DNA from: JAWPMT01 sp965267435
Lineage (GTDB): Bacteria; Bacteroidota; Bacteroidia; Cytophagales; Cyclobacteriaceae
Assembly (NCBI GenBank): GCA_965267435.1
Contig: OZ253960.1
Coordinates: 5,208,001 to 5,272,000, forward strand
Reading direction: 5' to 3'
Length of the DNA: 64,000 bases
Made by a program: the position numbers and the translations under genes. The notes under the pieces are model-generated. The model was not told where the DNA came from, made no database searches, and saw only the letters and a list, made by a program, of their open reading frames with translations. Below, in pieces: positions 1-8,066 of this stretch; position 1 is the first letter of the stretch; each line of letters starts with the position of its first letter.

Positions 1-974
1 AATACAATATTGACAATGGGCCATAGCAAATTACCGCGAGAATCGAGGAAGAAAACAATCTGTCGCAGAGTGCGGATCTCTTTGATTGCACTCTTTCCCA
101 CCTGAGATTGTAGCCGCTGTAGCAGTGGGCTTTCGAAGGAGCCCGAACTGATCAGGCGTAGAGCAGCGAGGAAGGTTACCAGGAATCGTTGCAAGTAGTC
201 TGTTTTGAGGGCCTGCTTCTGCAACTTGAGATTGAAGAACAAAATTACGAGGAGGTTGATCACGATCATGGTCCATGCGATCGCTGAGTATCCTGCGAAG
301 AAATTGACGAAAATCAAGGCACCCAAAGTGGCTGTACCAAGGACCAGTGCGAGCACCATGGCGATGCGACTTCCCGGCATGGCTTGCAGGGACCGGGGGA
401 GATCCTCTTCATCCACTTTTTGATCAGCGAGGCTACGGAGAGTTGCCTGAAATGATTGGCGCCAGGCTCGGTCTTTTGTCAATTCCTGAATGGCCTCTTG
501 TCGCTCACGAACTTGTTGGGGGTCTGCTAGCGTGGTCAGCACTTTTGAGAGATGCTTTCGGGAGCTTTTCAAGTAAGCCCGATTGACGTTGCCAAATAGG
601 GAGTCGTGGCCAAAGACGTCCAGATCCTGCGCAAAGGGGTGTTTGGGGTCCAGATACTCCGATCCGTCATATTTGCTCTCGTAGTGGCCTTTTAGTCTGA
701 GCTCCTCTTCTTCATTCAGTGCCAGGAGATTCGCTTGCAACACTTTTTTCTTTTCGTGCGTGTGATCCCGTGCCAATAGCACCAGAAAGACCCCTGCCAG
801 TAAAATGGACGCTAGCGCCGTGTATAGCAAAAACTCGAATCCCAGCAATACGACCATCAGAAGGATGAAAGTGATGGCCCTCGCCCAGGTAAATTGGTTG
901 GAGGCTTGTTGTAGCTCTTTTAGTGATTGTCGATAAAGCGAATCGGACTCTCGAAATTCTTTAAGGATAGACAT
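1..974 (-). CDS. Membrane-anchored MutS-family protein, N-terminal part (cut by window edge)
   Basis: The frame is open from an ATG at 974 to the left edge, giving about 324 residues without a stop, so the C-terminal half is outside the window. Two hydrophobic hairpins are visible, at residues about 33-67 and 204-247, on either side of a soluble helical block. That block contains HPFAQDLDVFG (112-122) followed by a charged stretch with NRAYLKSS and an arginine/glutamate-rich helix. This matches the entry into the MutS core (lever) domain of the MutS-related membrane proteins common in Bacteroidota; the ATPase domain would follow beyond the edge. These proteins are not classical mismatch-repair MutS, because they lack the mismatch-recognition domain and carry membrane segments. 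The gene is the last in the carotenoid operon, 54 bases after crtZ on the same strand. The family call rests on recalled similarity and the visible architecture. Confidence 0.7.
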   Translation of the reverse strand, partial: MSILKEFRESDSLYRQSLKELQQASNQFTWARAITFILLMVVLLGFEFLLYTALASILLAGVFLVLLARDHTHEKKKVLQANLLALNEEEELRLKGHYESKYDGSEYLDPKHPFAQDLDVFGHDSLFGNVNRAYLKSSRKHLSKVLTTLADPQQVRERQEAIQELTKDRAWRQSFQATLRSLADQKVDEEDLPRSLQAMPGSRIAMVLALVLGTATLGALIFVNFFAGYSAIAWTMIVINLLVILFFNLKLQKQALKTDYLQRFLVTFLAALRLISSGSFESPLLQRLQSQVGKSAIKEIRTLRQIVFFLDSRGNLLWPIVNIV

Positions 975-1028
975 AACTCAACAGCCAAATACGTCCTATT
1001 GCGACAAAAGATTTTGGAACTGGCGAAA

Positions 1029-1478
1029 TTATTTTGTGTCGTACTTCTTAGGGGCGTAGAGAAACCCGAACGCCTTCGCGCCTTTCTTGTCGTGCGACTC
1101 GTGGTGGATGTAGTGGGCATTGATGATCCGTCGCAGGTAGGGATGTCTGGCTTTGAAATTGATCTTGATCCGGCGGTGGACGATGACATCATGAAAGATG
1201 AAGTAAAACAACCCATAGGCCAGGATGCCGTAACCAATGAATTTCAACCATCCGACCTGTGGGAACTCATAGCCGATCACGATGAGCGAGACCGATGGGA
1301 TGCTGAAAACCAAAGCAAAGAGATCATTCCTCTCGAGAGGATGTGGATGGACCCTATGGTGTGATCTGTGCCATGACCAGAGGAATCCATGCATGATGTA
1401 CTTATGTGTAAACCAGGCCACTCCTTCCATGAAAAAAAATGTACCCAACACCAGGAGTGTAGCACCTAACCAGTCCAT
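1029..1478 (-). CDS. crtZ: Beta-carotene 3-hydroxylase (fatty acid hydroxylase superfamily)
   Basis: This 149-residue integral membrane protein has the histidine clusters of di-iron carotenoid hydroxylases: HKYIMH at 25-30, HRSHH at 37-41, HDVIVHRR in the middle and HYIHHESH near the C-terminus. The length fits CrtZ (about 150-175 residues). The enzyme adds a 3-hydroxyl to a beta-ionone ring using O2. It sits 15 bases after ispH in the pigment operon, so its substrate is probably the single beta ring formed by the fused CrtYcd cyclase encoded two genes upstream. A fatty-acid hydroxylase role is the main alternative, but the operon context and the exact motif spacing favour CrtZ. Confidence 0.9.
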   Translation of the reverse strand: MDWLGATLLVLGTFFFMEGVAWFTHKYIMHGFLWSWHRSHHRVHPHPLERNDLFALVFSIPSVSLIVIGYEFPQVGWLKFIGYGILAYGLFYFIFHDVIVHRRIKINFKARHPYLRRIINAHYIHHESHDKKGAKAFGFLYAPKKYDTK

Positions 1479-1493
1479 GAAATCAAAATTAGA

Positions 1494-2339
1494 TCAATAA
1501 AGTAACAATTCCTGCTTCACCTCCTCCATCAACCACATCGGAGTGGAAGTGGCACCGCAGATGCCAACACTATCGTTCTCTTCGAACCAGTCGGTCTGCA
1601 GTTGACTCTTGTTGGAAACGAAGTGCGTGGAGTCATTGTTCTGCTTGCAAATATTATAAAGCACCTTCCCGTTTGAGGACTTTGTGCCAGAGACGAAGAC
1701 GATCTTGTCAAATTTCCTTGCAAAGGTCCGCAGTTCGCTGTCTCTGTTCGACACTTGGCGGCAGATCGTGTCATGGGCATTGACGGCGATGCCGGCTTCG
1801 GCGAGTTGTGAGGTGATGCTATAGAAGTTATCTGTGCTCTTCGTCGTTTGGCTGTAGAGGGTGATGCTCCTGGGGAGTGTTGCGAGGTCTAGTTCTCCAA
1901 TATCCTGGAAGACCACCGCTTGATTATTGGTTTGTCCCAGCAAGCCGACTACCTCCGCATGTCCGGGCTTGCCATAGATATAGATCTTCTCTCGCTTGTC
2001 GAAACTGTTCTTTATCCGGTTTTGAAGCTTGAGGACCACTGGACATGATGCGTCGATCAGTTCCAGGTTGTTCATGATCGCGACCTTGTAGGTGGATGGG
2101 GGCTCTCCATGGGCGCGAATCAGCACCTTCGCATCCCGGATGCCCATCAGTTCTTCGTGATTGATGATGATCAGGCCTTTGTGCTCTAGTCGCTTGACTT
2201 CCTCGTCATTGTGCACAATGTCTCCCAGACAGTACAGTCGCCCTTCCTCATTGAGGATCTCTTCGGCCATTTCGATGGCGTAGACTACGCCAAAGCAGAA
2301 TCCGGAGTTGGCATCTATATTTACCGTCAGATTGAGCAT
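1494..2339 (-). CDS. ispH: 4-hydroxy-3-methylbut-2-enyl diphosphate reductase
   Basis: This 281-residue protein is the last enzyme of the MEP isoprenoid pathway, which reduces HMBPP to IPP and DMAPP using a [4Fe-4S] cluster. Three cluster cysteines are visible in the expected contexts: C15 in SGFCFGV, one in DASCPVV near residue 96, and one in TICRQVSNR near 195. The C-terminal CGATSTPMW corresponds to the ICGATSTP substrate-binding segment. Family length is about 280-320 residues, so it is full length. It lies inside the carotenoid operon between crtYcd (29-base gap) and crtZ (15-base gap). This couples precursor supply to pigment synthesis, an arrangement seen in other pigmented bacteria. 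Confidence 0.96.
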   Translation of the reverse strand: MLNLTVNIDANSGFCFGVVYAIEMAEEILNEEGRLYCLGDIVHNDEEVKRLEHKGLIIINHEELMGIRDAKVLIRAHGEPPSTYKVAIMNNLELIDASCPVVLKLQNRIKNSFDKREKIYIYGKPGHAEVVGLLGQTNNQAVVFQDIGELDLATLPRSITLYSQTTKSTDNFYSITSQLAEAGIAVNAHDTICRQVSNRDSELRTFARKFDKIVFVSGTKSSNGKVLYNICKQNNDSTHFVSNKSQLQTDWFEENDSVGICGATSTPMWLMEEVKQELLLY

Positions 2340-2368
2340 ATATCCTAAACTACAAGACGCATTTTATG

Positions 2369-3058
2369 TTATTTCCGTCCTCTGAGATCTTTGAAATATT
2401 CATAGAGCGTGATATTCAGAAGTAGTAAAAACAGCGCGTAGACAGTGTCTTCTACCGGGATTGTGCCCAGCCGGACCCCAAAATTCTCAGCATCGTTGTA
2501 CCACACAATTGGTTCGTCAATCCAAGATCCAGTGAGTACGCCATTCACTATGAAGAAAGGGATCAGATGTAGTAGATAGGCTATAATGAAGTGGCCGGCA
2601 TACGGTGTCCGCAGCCATACACCATGAAGAATGAGCAAGATACCCGCACCTAAGAAATTGTAGAATGTGTAGGCCTGGTGGTTAAAGACAAGTGCAACGA
2701 CTACCAAGAAGATGCCGGCAACCAACATCAAACGGTTGGCCAGGCGCACGCCGATGGGTTGTTTCAGAAAATACCGGACATTTTCATAGATGAAAATGGA
2801 GGCGAATGGTGTGGTGACAAAGAACAACCACTCCTCCACCGGGAGATTGACCAGATAGTATCCTGAGAGATATCGTGGGTTGAACCCCCACACGCCCATT
2901 TTGGTAAAGGCCACGTCCCAGGCTATGAACAGTGCGCCAGTGAGGCACAGTCCCATTGATAGCGGCACCCATTTCTTATAGTATTCGACCCTATACTCAA
3001 ATGATCGCACCAGAGGGAAAGAGATCGTAAATAAGTGGAGGGCGAAGTACAGGGACAC
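2369..3058 (-). CDS. crtYcd: Lycopene cyclase domain protein, fused heterodimer type (CrtYcd)
   Basis: This 229-residue, strongly hydrophobic protein has about six or seven membrane segments in two repeated halves. Each half carries the PxE motif typical of heterodimer-type lycopene cyclases: PVEE at 73-76 and PVED at 201-204. The two halves correspond to CrtYc and CrtYd of actinobacteria, fused here in one chain as in archaea and many Bacteroidota. It should cyclise one or both ends of lycopene to beta rings; the presence of a CruF-type hydratase at 7069-7713 makes a monocyclic product (gamma-carotene type) more likely. It begins 3 bases after crtB. Confidence 0.88.
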   Translation of the reverse strand: MSLYFALHLFTISFPLVRSFEYRVEYYKKWVPLSMGLCLTGALFIAWDVAFTKMGVWGFNPRYLSGYYLVNLPVEEWLFFVTTPFASIFIYENVRYFLKQPIGVRLANRLMLVAGIFLVVVALVFNHQAYTFYNFLGAGILLILHGVWLRTPYAGHFIIAYLLHLIPFFIVNGVLTGSWIDEPIVWYNDAENFGVRLGTIPVEDTVYALFLLLLNITLYEYFKDLRGRK

Positions 3059-3061
3059 GTG

Positions 3062-3898
3062 CTAGATGGCGTTAATCCGATGGCGTAGGTACGTCTTTGT
3101 CAATAGCAACATCTTGCGGCTATCAGGAATACGCACCCTCTCGGCTAGTATCCGCGTAGGAGGGAGGTTCTTGATCTTTTCAAATAACCGCAGGTAGTAG
3201 ACATAGGCCAGGTACACCCCCATTCGAGCGCCATCAGGGAGATTTCTGATGCCGATAATTGCGAGGTCGAAGTCTTTTTGTATGTCTTCTTCGATGGCTC
3301 GCTTGTCATTGGTGGTGAAATTGTGGAAGTCCACACCGGGAAAGTAGGTTCTCCCTCGATCGTCAAAATCGGCCTGTATATCTCGTAGGAAGTTGACCTT
3401 CTGAAAGGCAGCTCCCAGACTTCTTGCTGGCTCCTTCAAGTCTTCATACTGCTGGGTGTCTCCCTGGCAGAAAACCCGCAAGCACATCAACCCCACTACT
3501 TCAGCCGAACCGTATATGTAAGTATCCAGGGATTCCTCATTGTAGGTCTTGTGGTCAAGGTCCATTTCCATGCTATATAGAAATGCTTCAATCAATTCAT
3601 GATCGATATGGTACTTGTTGACCACCAACTGAAATGCGTGCAACACCGGATTGAGACTGATGCCTTCCTCGATGGCTTTGTAGGTATCTTCCTTGAAACG
3701 ATCGAGAAGACTCTCTTTGTCGTGATCATGGAAAGTATCCACGATTTCATCTGCGTATCGCACGAAACCATAGATCGCATAAATAGGAAGATGGAATCGC
3801 TTGTGTAATGTCTTGATTCCCAACGTGAAAGAAGTGCTATAATGCTGCGTGATCAGGCGACTACATTTCAGTGCTGTGAGAGAATAAAGATCTTCCAT
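3062..3898 (-). CDS. crtB: 15-cis-phytoene synthase
   Basis: This 278-residue squalene/phytoene synthase family enzyme condenses two geranylgeranyl diphosphates to phytoene, the first committed carotenoid step. The two Mg-diphosphate binding motifs are visible: DEIVD at 50-54 and DIQAD at 173-177, the latter followed by DRGRTYFP, a hallmark of CrtB rather than squalene synthase. The length matches the family. It is separated from crtI by 3 bases and from crtYcd by 3 bases, so these genes are tightly coupled. Confidence 0.95.
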   Translation of the reverse strand: MEDLYSLTALKCSRLITQHYSTSFTLGIKTLHKRFHLPIYAIYGFVRYADEIVDTFHDHDKESLLDRFKEDTYKAIEEGISLNPVLHAFQLVVNKYHIDHELIEAFLYSMEMDLDHKTYNEESLDTYIYGSAEVVGLMCLRVFCQGDTQQYEDLKEPARSLGAAFQKVNFLRDIQADFDDRGRTYFPGVDFHNFTTNDKRAIEEDIQKDFDLAIIGIRNLPDGARMGVYLAYVYYLRLFEKIKNLPPTRILAERVRIPDSRKMLLLTKTYLRHRINAI

Positions 3899-3901
3899 AT
3901 C

Positions 3902-5377
3902 TCAATTTAGCGTAAAATCTCGTTTGACCTCGTTGGCTACCACCTCACCGGAAATGAGCGAAGGGGGCACTCCAGGTCCGGGTACCGTTAGTTGCCCCGT
4001 AAAATAAAGATTCTTGACCTTCTTGTTCTTCAAACTGGGCTTAAGTATGGCAGTTTGACGCAAAGTATTGGCAAGTCCATAGGCGTTGCCTTTGAATGAG
4101 TGATAATCATTGATAAAATCACGGTGCGCAAAACTGCGTTTGACGATAACATGATCGCGAATGTTCTCGCCATTGAAGTCCTCCAGCCGATCCATCACAC
4201 GGTTGTAGTAGTCTTCGCGGATCTCCTCAGTATCGTCAAGGTTTGGCGCTACTGGAATCAGCACAACCAGGTTTTCGTGCCCCTCCGGAGCAGCCTTTGG
4301 ATCAGTCTTACTTGTGGCCGAAGTATACAACAGGGGCTTCGTGGGCCACTTTGGATCGATGTAGATCTCATGAGCATGCTGATCGAATGGCTCGTCGAAG
4401 AAGAGTAGGTGGTGCAGCATTTTCGGCAGCTGCTTGTCCACGCCGAGGTAAAACAATAGAGACGAAGGAGCCATGACTCTTTTGTCCCAATACGCTGATG
4501 AATAATTGCGATATTTTTCTGGAAGGATATGCTGGTCAATATGATGATAGTCCGCCCCTCCGACAACGACGTCGGCGATCACATCCCCGGAGCTCGTAAT
4601 TACCTTGGTGATTTTGCCGTTATCGAAGGCAAACTCCTTTACCTCGTGCTCAAAAAGAAACTCTACACCCAGTTCTTTGGCGAGTTCATACATTGCTTTC
4701 ACTACGCTGTACATGCCTTCCTCCGGATACCATGTTCCCAAGGCCATGTCTGCATAGTTCATCAGGCTATAGAGGGCTGGTGTACTATCAGGAGTAGACC
4801 CCAGGAACAATACGGGAAATTCCATCAGCTCCCTGAGTTTCTCATTCTTGAAAAACTTGTGCACGTGACTGCGCATGGAGGTGAATACATCCATCTTCAA
4901 TAGGCCATAGAGCAGCCTCGCATCGATAAACTCAGTGAGAGAACGACTGGGCTTGTGCACCAGATCGTTGATGCCTACTTCGTATTTGTATTTAGCCTGC
5001 GCCATGAATTGACGGAGGCGCTTGGCGCTGCCGGGTTCGAGTCGCTCAAACATTGCCTCCAACTCCGCCATCTTCGCGGGGATTTCCAGTAGTTCGTCCT
5101 TGAACTTGACGCCATAGGATGGGGACAGCCTTGTGAGAGAGTAGTAGTCTGACGGCGATTTGCCAAAGTGCGCGAAGAATCCCTCAAATACATCTGGCAT
5201 CCAATACCAGGATGGACCCATGTCGAACTGGAAGCCGTCTACCTTCAACTGGCGGGCACGACCCCCTGGGGCGTTATTTTTTTCTACGACAGTGACATCG
5301 TAACCCAGGCGTGACAGATGACAAGCGGCCGAGAGTCCGGCAAAGCCTGTACCTATCACACAGACCTTTTTGGTCAT
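3902..5377 (-). CDS. crtI: Phytoene desaturase (CrtI type)
   Basis: This 491-residue FAD-dependent desaturase starts with the Rossmann fingerprint GTGFAG (9-14) and an acidic residue at the end of the second strand (VVEKN), and ends with the CrtI C-terminal FAD motif around FTGQLTVPGPGVPPSLISG. It introduces the conjugated double bonds that convert phytoene to lycopene. It is 9 bases after the sigma factor gene and 3 before crtB. Only one CrtI-family gene is present here, so a separate 3',4'-desaturase (CrtD), needed for saproxanthin or flexixanthin type pigments, is not encoded in this window. Confidence 0.95.
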   Translation of the reverse strand: MTKKVCVIGTGFAGLSAACHLSRLGYDVTVVEKNNAPGGRARQLKVDGFQFDMGPSWYWMPDVFEGFFAHFGKSPSDYYSLTRLSPSYGVKFKDELLEIPAKMAELEAMFERLEPGSAKRLRQFMAQAKYKYEVGINDLVHKPSRSLTEFIDARLLYGLLKMDVFTSMRSHVHKFFKNEKLRELMEFPVLFLGSTPDSTPALYSLMNYADMALGTWYPEEGMYSVVKAMYELAKELGVEFLFEHEVKEFAFDNGKITKVITSSGDVIADVVVGGADYHHIDQHILPEKYRNYSSAYWDKRVMAPSSLLFYLGVDKQLPKMLHHLLFFDEPFDQHAHEIYIDPKWPTKPLLYTSATSKTDPKAAPEGHENLVVLIPVAPNLDDTEEIREDYYNRVMDRLEDFNGENIRDHVIVKRSFAHRDFINDYHSFKGNAYGLANTLRQTAILKPSLKNKKVKNLYFTGQLTVPGPGVPPSLISGEVVANEVKRDFTLN

Positions 5378-5386
5378 AGTGTTTTC

Positions 5387-5899
5387 TTAATTGCGATGGG
5401 CGTAAATCTTCAGATCACCTTTCAATTCCTTGCGAGCTATGTGAATTCTGTTTTTCACAGTACCGATCGGAATCTCCAGCTTGTCTGCAATTTCGTGATA
5501 TTTAAATCCACGGAAGTGCATTAGGAAAGGAACTTTGTATGCGTCCTGAAGTTTATCGATCGCCGAATTGATATCATTGAGCGTGAAGCTGGCCGAAGCG
5601 TCGTTCTGCGTGATATTGTCCGATGAGTTGATATAGTGCAGGTTCTCAGTTGTATCTATGAAGGTGTTTCTCCTTACCATCCTTTGATAGTTGGTAATGA
5701 ATGTATTCTTCATAATGGTATACATCCATGCTTTCAGATTGGTGCCTTCAGCGAACTTGTCCCGATTGGTGAAAGCCTTCAACAAGGTTTCCTGCAAAAG
5801 ATCATTTGCCTCCTCGTTATCCTTTGTCAGTTTCATCGCAAATGGCTTCAAAGATCCTGTCAGGCGGTCTACTTGGTAGCTGAACTCTAATGCAGTCAT
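5387..5899 (-). CDS. ECF-type RNA polymerase sigma factor of the carotenoid operon
   Basis: This 170-residue sigma-70 family factor has only regions 2 and 4. Region 2 is recognisable around residues 30-75 (NDLLQETLLKAF, then NLKAWMYTIMKNTFI). Region 4 is a helix-turn-helix at about 131-158 (YHEIADKLEIPIGTVKNRIHIARKEL). No anti-sigma gene lies beside it. It is the first gene of the pigment operon, directly downstream of the operator at 5915-5992. I infer that its synthesis is controlled by the CarH-like regulator and that it may feed forward on pigment or photoprotective genes elsewhere. Its target promoters cannot be read from this window. Confidence 0.88.
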   Translation of the reverse strand: MTALEFSYQVDRLTGSLKPFAMKLTKDNEEANDLLQETLLKAFTNRDKFAEGTNLKAWMYTIMKNTFITNYQRMVRRNTFIDTTENLHYINSSDNITQNDASASFTLNDINSAIDKLQDAYKVPFLMHFRGFKYHEIADKLEIPIGTVKNRIHIARKELKGDLKIYAHRN

Positions 5900-5914
5900 A
5901 ATCGAGATCTTGTT

Positions 5915-5992
5915 TTTGTTTAATCAAATGTATGATGCATTAAACAAAAAACCAAACCTTTGTTTAATGAATTCGCTCTGTTATTAAACAAA
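5915..5992 (-). promoter_or_regulatory. Carotenoid operon promoter with twin inverted-repeat operators
   Basis: Two copies of the same inverted repeat, TTTGTTTAAT-N14-ATTAAACAAA, occupy 5915-5948 and 5959-5992; all four 10-base arms are perfect. Half-site centres are 24, 20 and 24 bases apart. Read on the minus strand, a Bacteroidota-type promoter TTTG-N20-TACATTTG is present: the -7 box (plus coordinates 5925-5932) fills the spacer of the first repeat, and the -33 box (5953-5956) lies between the two repeats. The sigma factor ATG is 26 bases beyond the -7 box. Protein bound to the arms would cover both promoter elements, as expected for a repressor. The likely binder is the CarH-like protein encoded next upstream. 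A weaker single half-site, TTAAACAA, is at 6070-6077. Confidence 0.75.
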
Positions 5993-6098
5993 AAAATGCT
6001 GTATGTACATGGAAAGGCGCTCAAATGCACAAAAAAAGCGATATTGATTCTTTCAATACCGCTATAAGGTTAAACAATACCTGCGTTCAGGCTTGTTT

Positions 6099-7010
6099 CT
6101 ACAGTTCTTGGTGTTGTTGAACGCTTACGTAGTTTTGCTCTACAATCTCAATAAGCTGCTCAATTCTGTTGATGATTGTAACGTTGGGAGGCGTTTTGAT
6201 GTCTTGGCCGACGACCTGGTAGCCGGTGATCAGAATCTGGGTCTTTGAGAATTCCTTTGCCAGTCTGTCAACATACGCCTGCACCTGTCCGATACCTGGG
6301 GTCGATGTCAAAATTGTAAGGATAAAGTCGGGCTTGTGCATCTCGCATACTTCCTTGAGATCGGGAAAAGGTAACGATTGGCCCAAGTAGACTCCTTGGT
6401 TTTGTCGGGACTTAATAATATAATCTGCAAACAGCAGGCTCAACTCGTGCAGCTCGCCCTCTGGCAGATAAAGGATATATTTCTTTGCGTTCTCATTCTT
6501 CTCGACGAATTGTCCGTCGATGGCTACGATCAGCTTTTGTCGTACAAGGTTGGAGATGAAGTGTTCTTGGGCTGGGTTGATTGCCCCTGTTTGCCATAGG
6601 ATACCAATCTTTGACAGGAAGGGATAGATGATATTGAGCATGGTCTTCTCAAATCCCAACTTCAATATATTGGTGGACATGATCTTTTCGAATCGACTCT
6701 CATCGAGGTCGACCATCGAGATCGTCAATGCATGTATTTGTTCTGGGTACCGTAGGTTGGTCTCTGTGAACTTAAAGACCTCCCTTTGCATCTCCCCCTC
6801 AGACATCTCCGCGATCTTGGAGATCTTGAAACCATTGTTTTTCAGCAGGGCAACATTGAGGATCAGTTTCAGGTCTCTGTCGTCGTAATATCGGATGTTC
6901 GTATCCGTTCGTTTAGGATCGATCAACTGATATCGCTGTTCCCATATTCTTATGGTATGCGCCTTGATACCGGATAAATGCTCTAAATCTTTGATCGAAA
7001 ACGTACTCAT
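6099..7010 (-). CDS. MerR-family regulator with cobalamin-binding domain (CarH/LitR-like)
   Basis: This 303-residue protein has an N-terminal MerR DNA-binding domain at 1-75 (IKDLEHLSGIKAHTIRIWEQRY), then a four-helix-bundle plus Rossmann module as in the B12 photoreceptor CarH. Key CarH-type residues are present: W139 followed after nine residues by E149-H150 (the Wx9EH motif that caps the adenosyl group), and E186-x-H188 in GELHELS, where H188 would be the lower axial cobalt ligand. The usual glycine of ExHxxG is serine here (S191). CarH-type proteins bind DNA as adenosylcobalamin-loaded tetramers in the dark and let go in light. The gene lies 199 bases upstream of the pigment operon, separated by the operator. 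Light and B12 control of carotenogenesis is therefore the likely role. Confidence 0.85.
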   Translation of the reverse strand: MSTFSIKDLEHLSGIKAHTIRIWEQRYQLIDPKRTDTNIRYYDDRDLKLILNVALLKNNGFKISKIAEMSEGEMQREVFKFTETNLRYPEQIHALTISMVDLDESRFEKIMSTNILKLGFEKTMLNIIYPFLSKIGILWQTGAINPAQEHFISNLVRQKLIVAIDGQFVEKNENAKKYILYLPEGELHELSLLFADYIIKSRQNQGVYLGQSLPFPDLKEVCEMHKPDFILTILTSTPGIGQVQAYVDRLAKEFSKTQILITGYQVVGQDIKTPPNVTIINRIEQLIEIVEQNYVSVQQHQEL

Positions 7011-7068
7011 CTTGCCTACCTCTCCTTTTATAGTACTACGTTAACCGTTTGATTCTTGAATTGTTTCC

Positions 7069-7713
7069 TTATGCTTTATAAAAAAATAAAATTAGGCAGA
7101 AGTAGATTATCTGACTAATTATCAAGTAGATAGTAAACTTGTTTCTGAATTCACTAAGCAAGTATTGGCTGAAAATCTGTATTACCACAGAGACAGCGAA
7201 CCAACCCAGGAAATTCATCGTCGGTATCTGATCGCCCGCCCATTGCCAGTAATCCAGTATAATCGCTACCGGCTCGATAAGCGCATCTAGTCCAACCATG
7301 CCGACGCTAGCGAGCACAACCTTGGCCCATGGGGGTGCAGAAGTGCGATTTGCGAGTTCGGCGAAACCATAAGATAGTACAAACCAATTGATTCCTATCA
7401 CAAATGGCACACCCATCAATGACCATCCCAGTGTGGGTCCATAAGTATACTCTCCGAAAATGACGCCGGATGCCACTCCCAGCACCTCCACCACATACCC
7501 AATAACGAAAGAGAGTACCGCAAACTGGTAAAAAGACCTGCTCTTGTTGGTATGCGTAACTATGATCAGCCCGGCGGACAATGTCAGGTTGAGGGGGGTC
7601 AGGCTAATCGTCAAAGCTCGCGTAGGACCATACAGGGTGCCTACAACTCCAATGATATGGAAGGCCAGGATCCCCAGGCCCAAATTCTGCTGTAGCTTTT
7701 CTTTCACGACCAT
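7069..7713 (-). CDS. cruF: CruF-type carotenoid 1',2'-hydratase (DUF422 family)
   Basis: This 214-residue membrane protein has about seven hydrophobic segments and the features of the DUF422/CruF family: an N-terminal segment ending near YGPTR, a GEYTYGPTLGWSLMGVPFVIGINW-like core (about residues 87-110), and an acidic motif LDALIEPVA. CruF adds water to the psi end of gamma-carotene or bacterioruberin-type precursors, giving a tertiary hydroxyl. It lies 58 bases before the CarH-like gene on the same strand. With crtB, crtI, crtYcd and crtZ this suggests a monocyclic, hydroxylated carotenoid of the saproxanthin/flexixanthin group. The exact end product is an inference. Confidence 0.82.
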   Translation of the reverse strand: MVVKEKLQQNLGLGILAFHIIGVVGTLYGPTRALTISLTPLNLTLSAGLIIVTHTNKSRSFYQFAVLSFVIGYVVEVLGVASGVIFGEYTYGPTLGWSLMGVPFVIGINWFVLSYGFAELANRTSAPPWAKVVLASVGMVGLDALIEPVAIILDYWQWAGDQIPTMNFLGWFAVSVVIQIFSQYLLSEFRNKFTIYLIISQIIYFCLILFFYKA

Positions 7714-7724
7714 GATAACAGGTC

Positions 7725-7732
7725 TACCTTTG
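7725..7732 (+). promoter_or_regulatory. Putative -7 element (TACCTTTG) for the DUF4286 gene
   Basis: TACCTTTG matches the Bacteroidota -7 consensus TAnnTTTG and lies 25 bases before the DUF4286 start codon in the 44-base divergent gap with cruF. No convincing -33 TTG lies at the usual distance (only TTTC near 7702), so this is a weak call. Confidence 0.35.
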
Positions 7733-7757
7733 ATCCTGTTGAATAAAAATTGCCAGA

Positions 7758-8066
7758 ATGCTCGTTTACAATGTCACCATCAACATTGATCCTGATGTTG
7801 AGGAGGAGTGGAAGATATGGATGAGGGATATACATATTCCGGAAGTCCTGGATACGGGTCGGTTCGTAGATTATAAGTTTTTGAAACTTCTGAGCGAAAG
7901 CCCCGAAGCCGGAGGTAGCACATACGCTGTACAATATTTTGCTGAGTCCATAGATCAGGTAGAAATCTATTTGAATAATGAAGCGGCTGCACTTCAACGT
8001 AGCCACACGGACAAGTTTGGGACAAAATTTGTTGCCTTTCGCACGTTGCTCGAGGAAGTCGTCTAG
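7758..8066 (+). CDS. DUF4286 family protein
   Basis: This 102-residue protein is recognisable as DUF4286, a Bacteroidota family of unknown function: it opens LVYNVTINIDPDVEEEWKIWMRDIHIPEVL, with the typical HIPEVLxTGxF segment, and ends in a segment with LQRSHTDKFGTKFVAFRTLLEEV. The predicted fold is a ferredoxin-like dimeric alpha/beta barrel, suggested by beta-alpha-beta spacing. No catalytic residue is obvious. It is a stand-alone gene whose stop codon overlaps the stop of the convergent acetyltransferase gene by four bases. Confidence 0.85.
   Translation: MLVYNVTINIDPDVEEEWKIWMRDIHIPEVLDTGRFVDYKFLKLLSESPEAGGSTYAVQYFAESIDQVEIYLNNEAAALQRSHTDKFGTKFVAFRTLLEEVV

Noticed and set aside
927..1364. 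A 145-codon plus-strand open frame opposite crtZ
   Set aside because: It is an antisense shadow of crtZ and of the start of the MutS-family gene; the minus-strand proteins have recognisable motifs and the plus frame has none.
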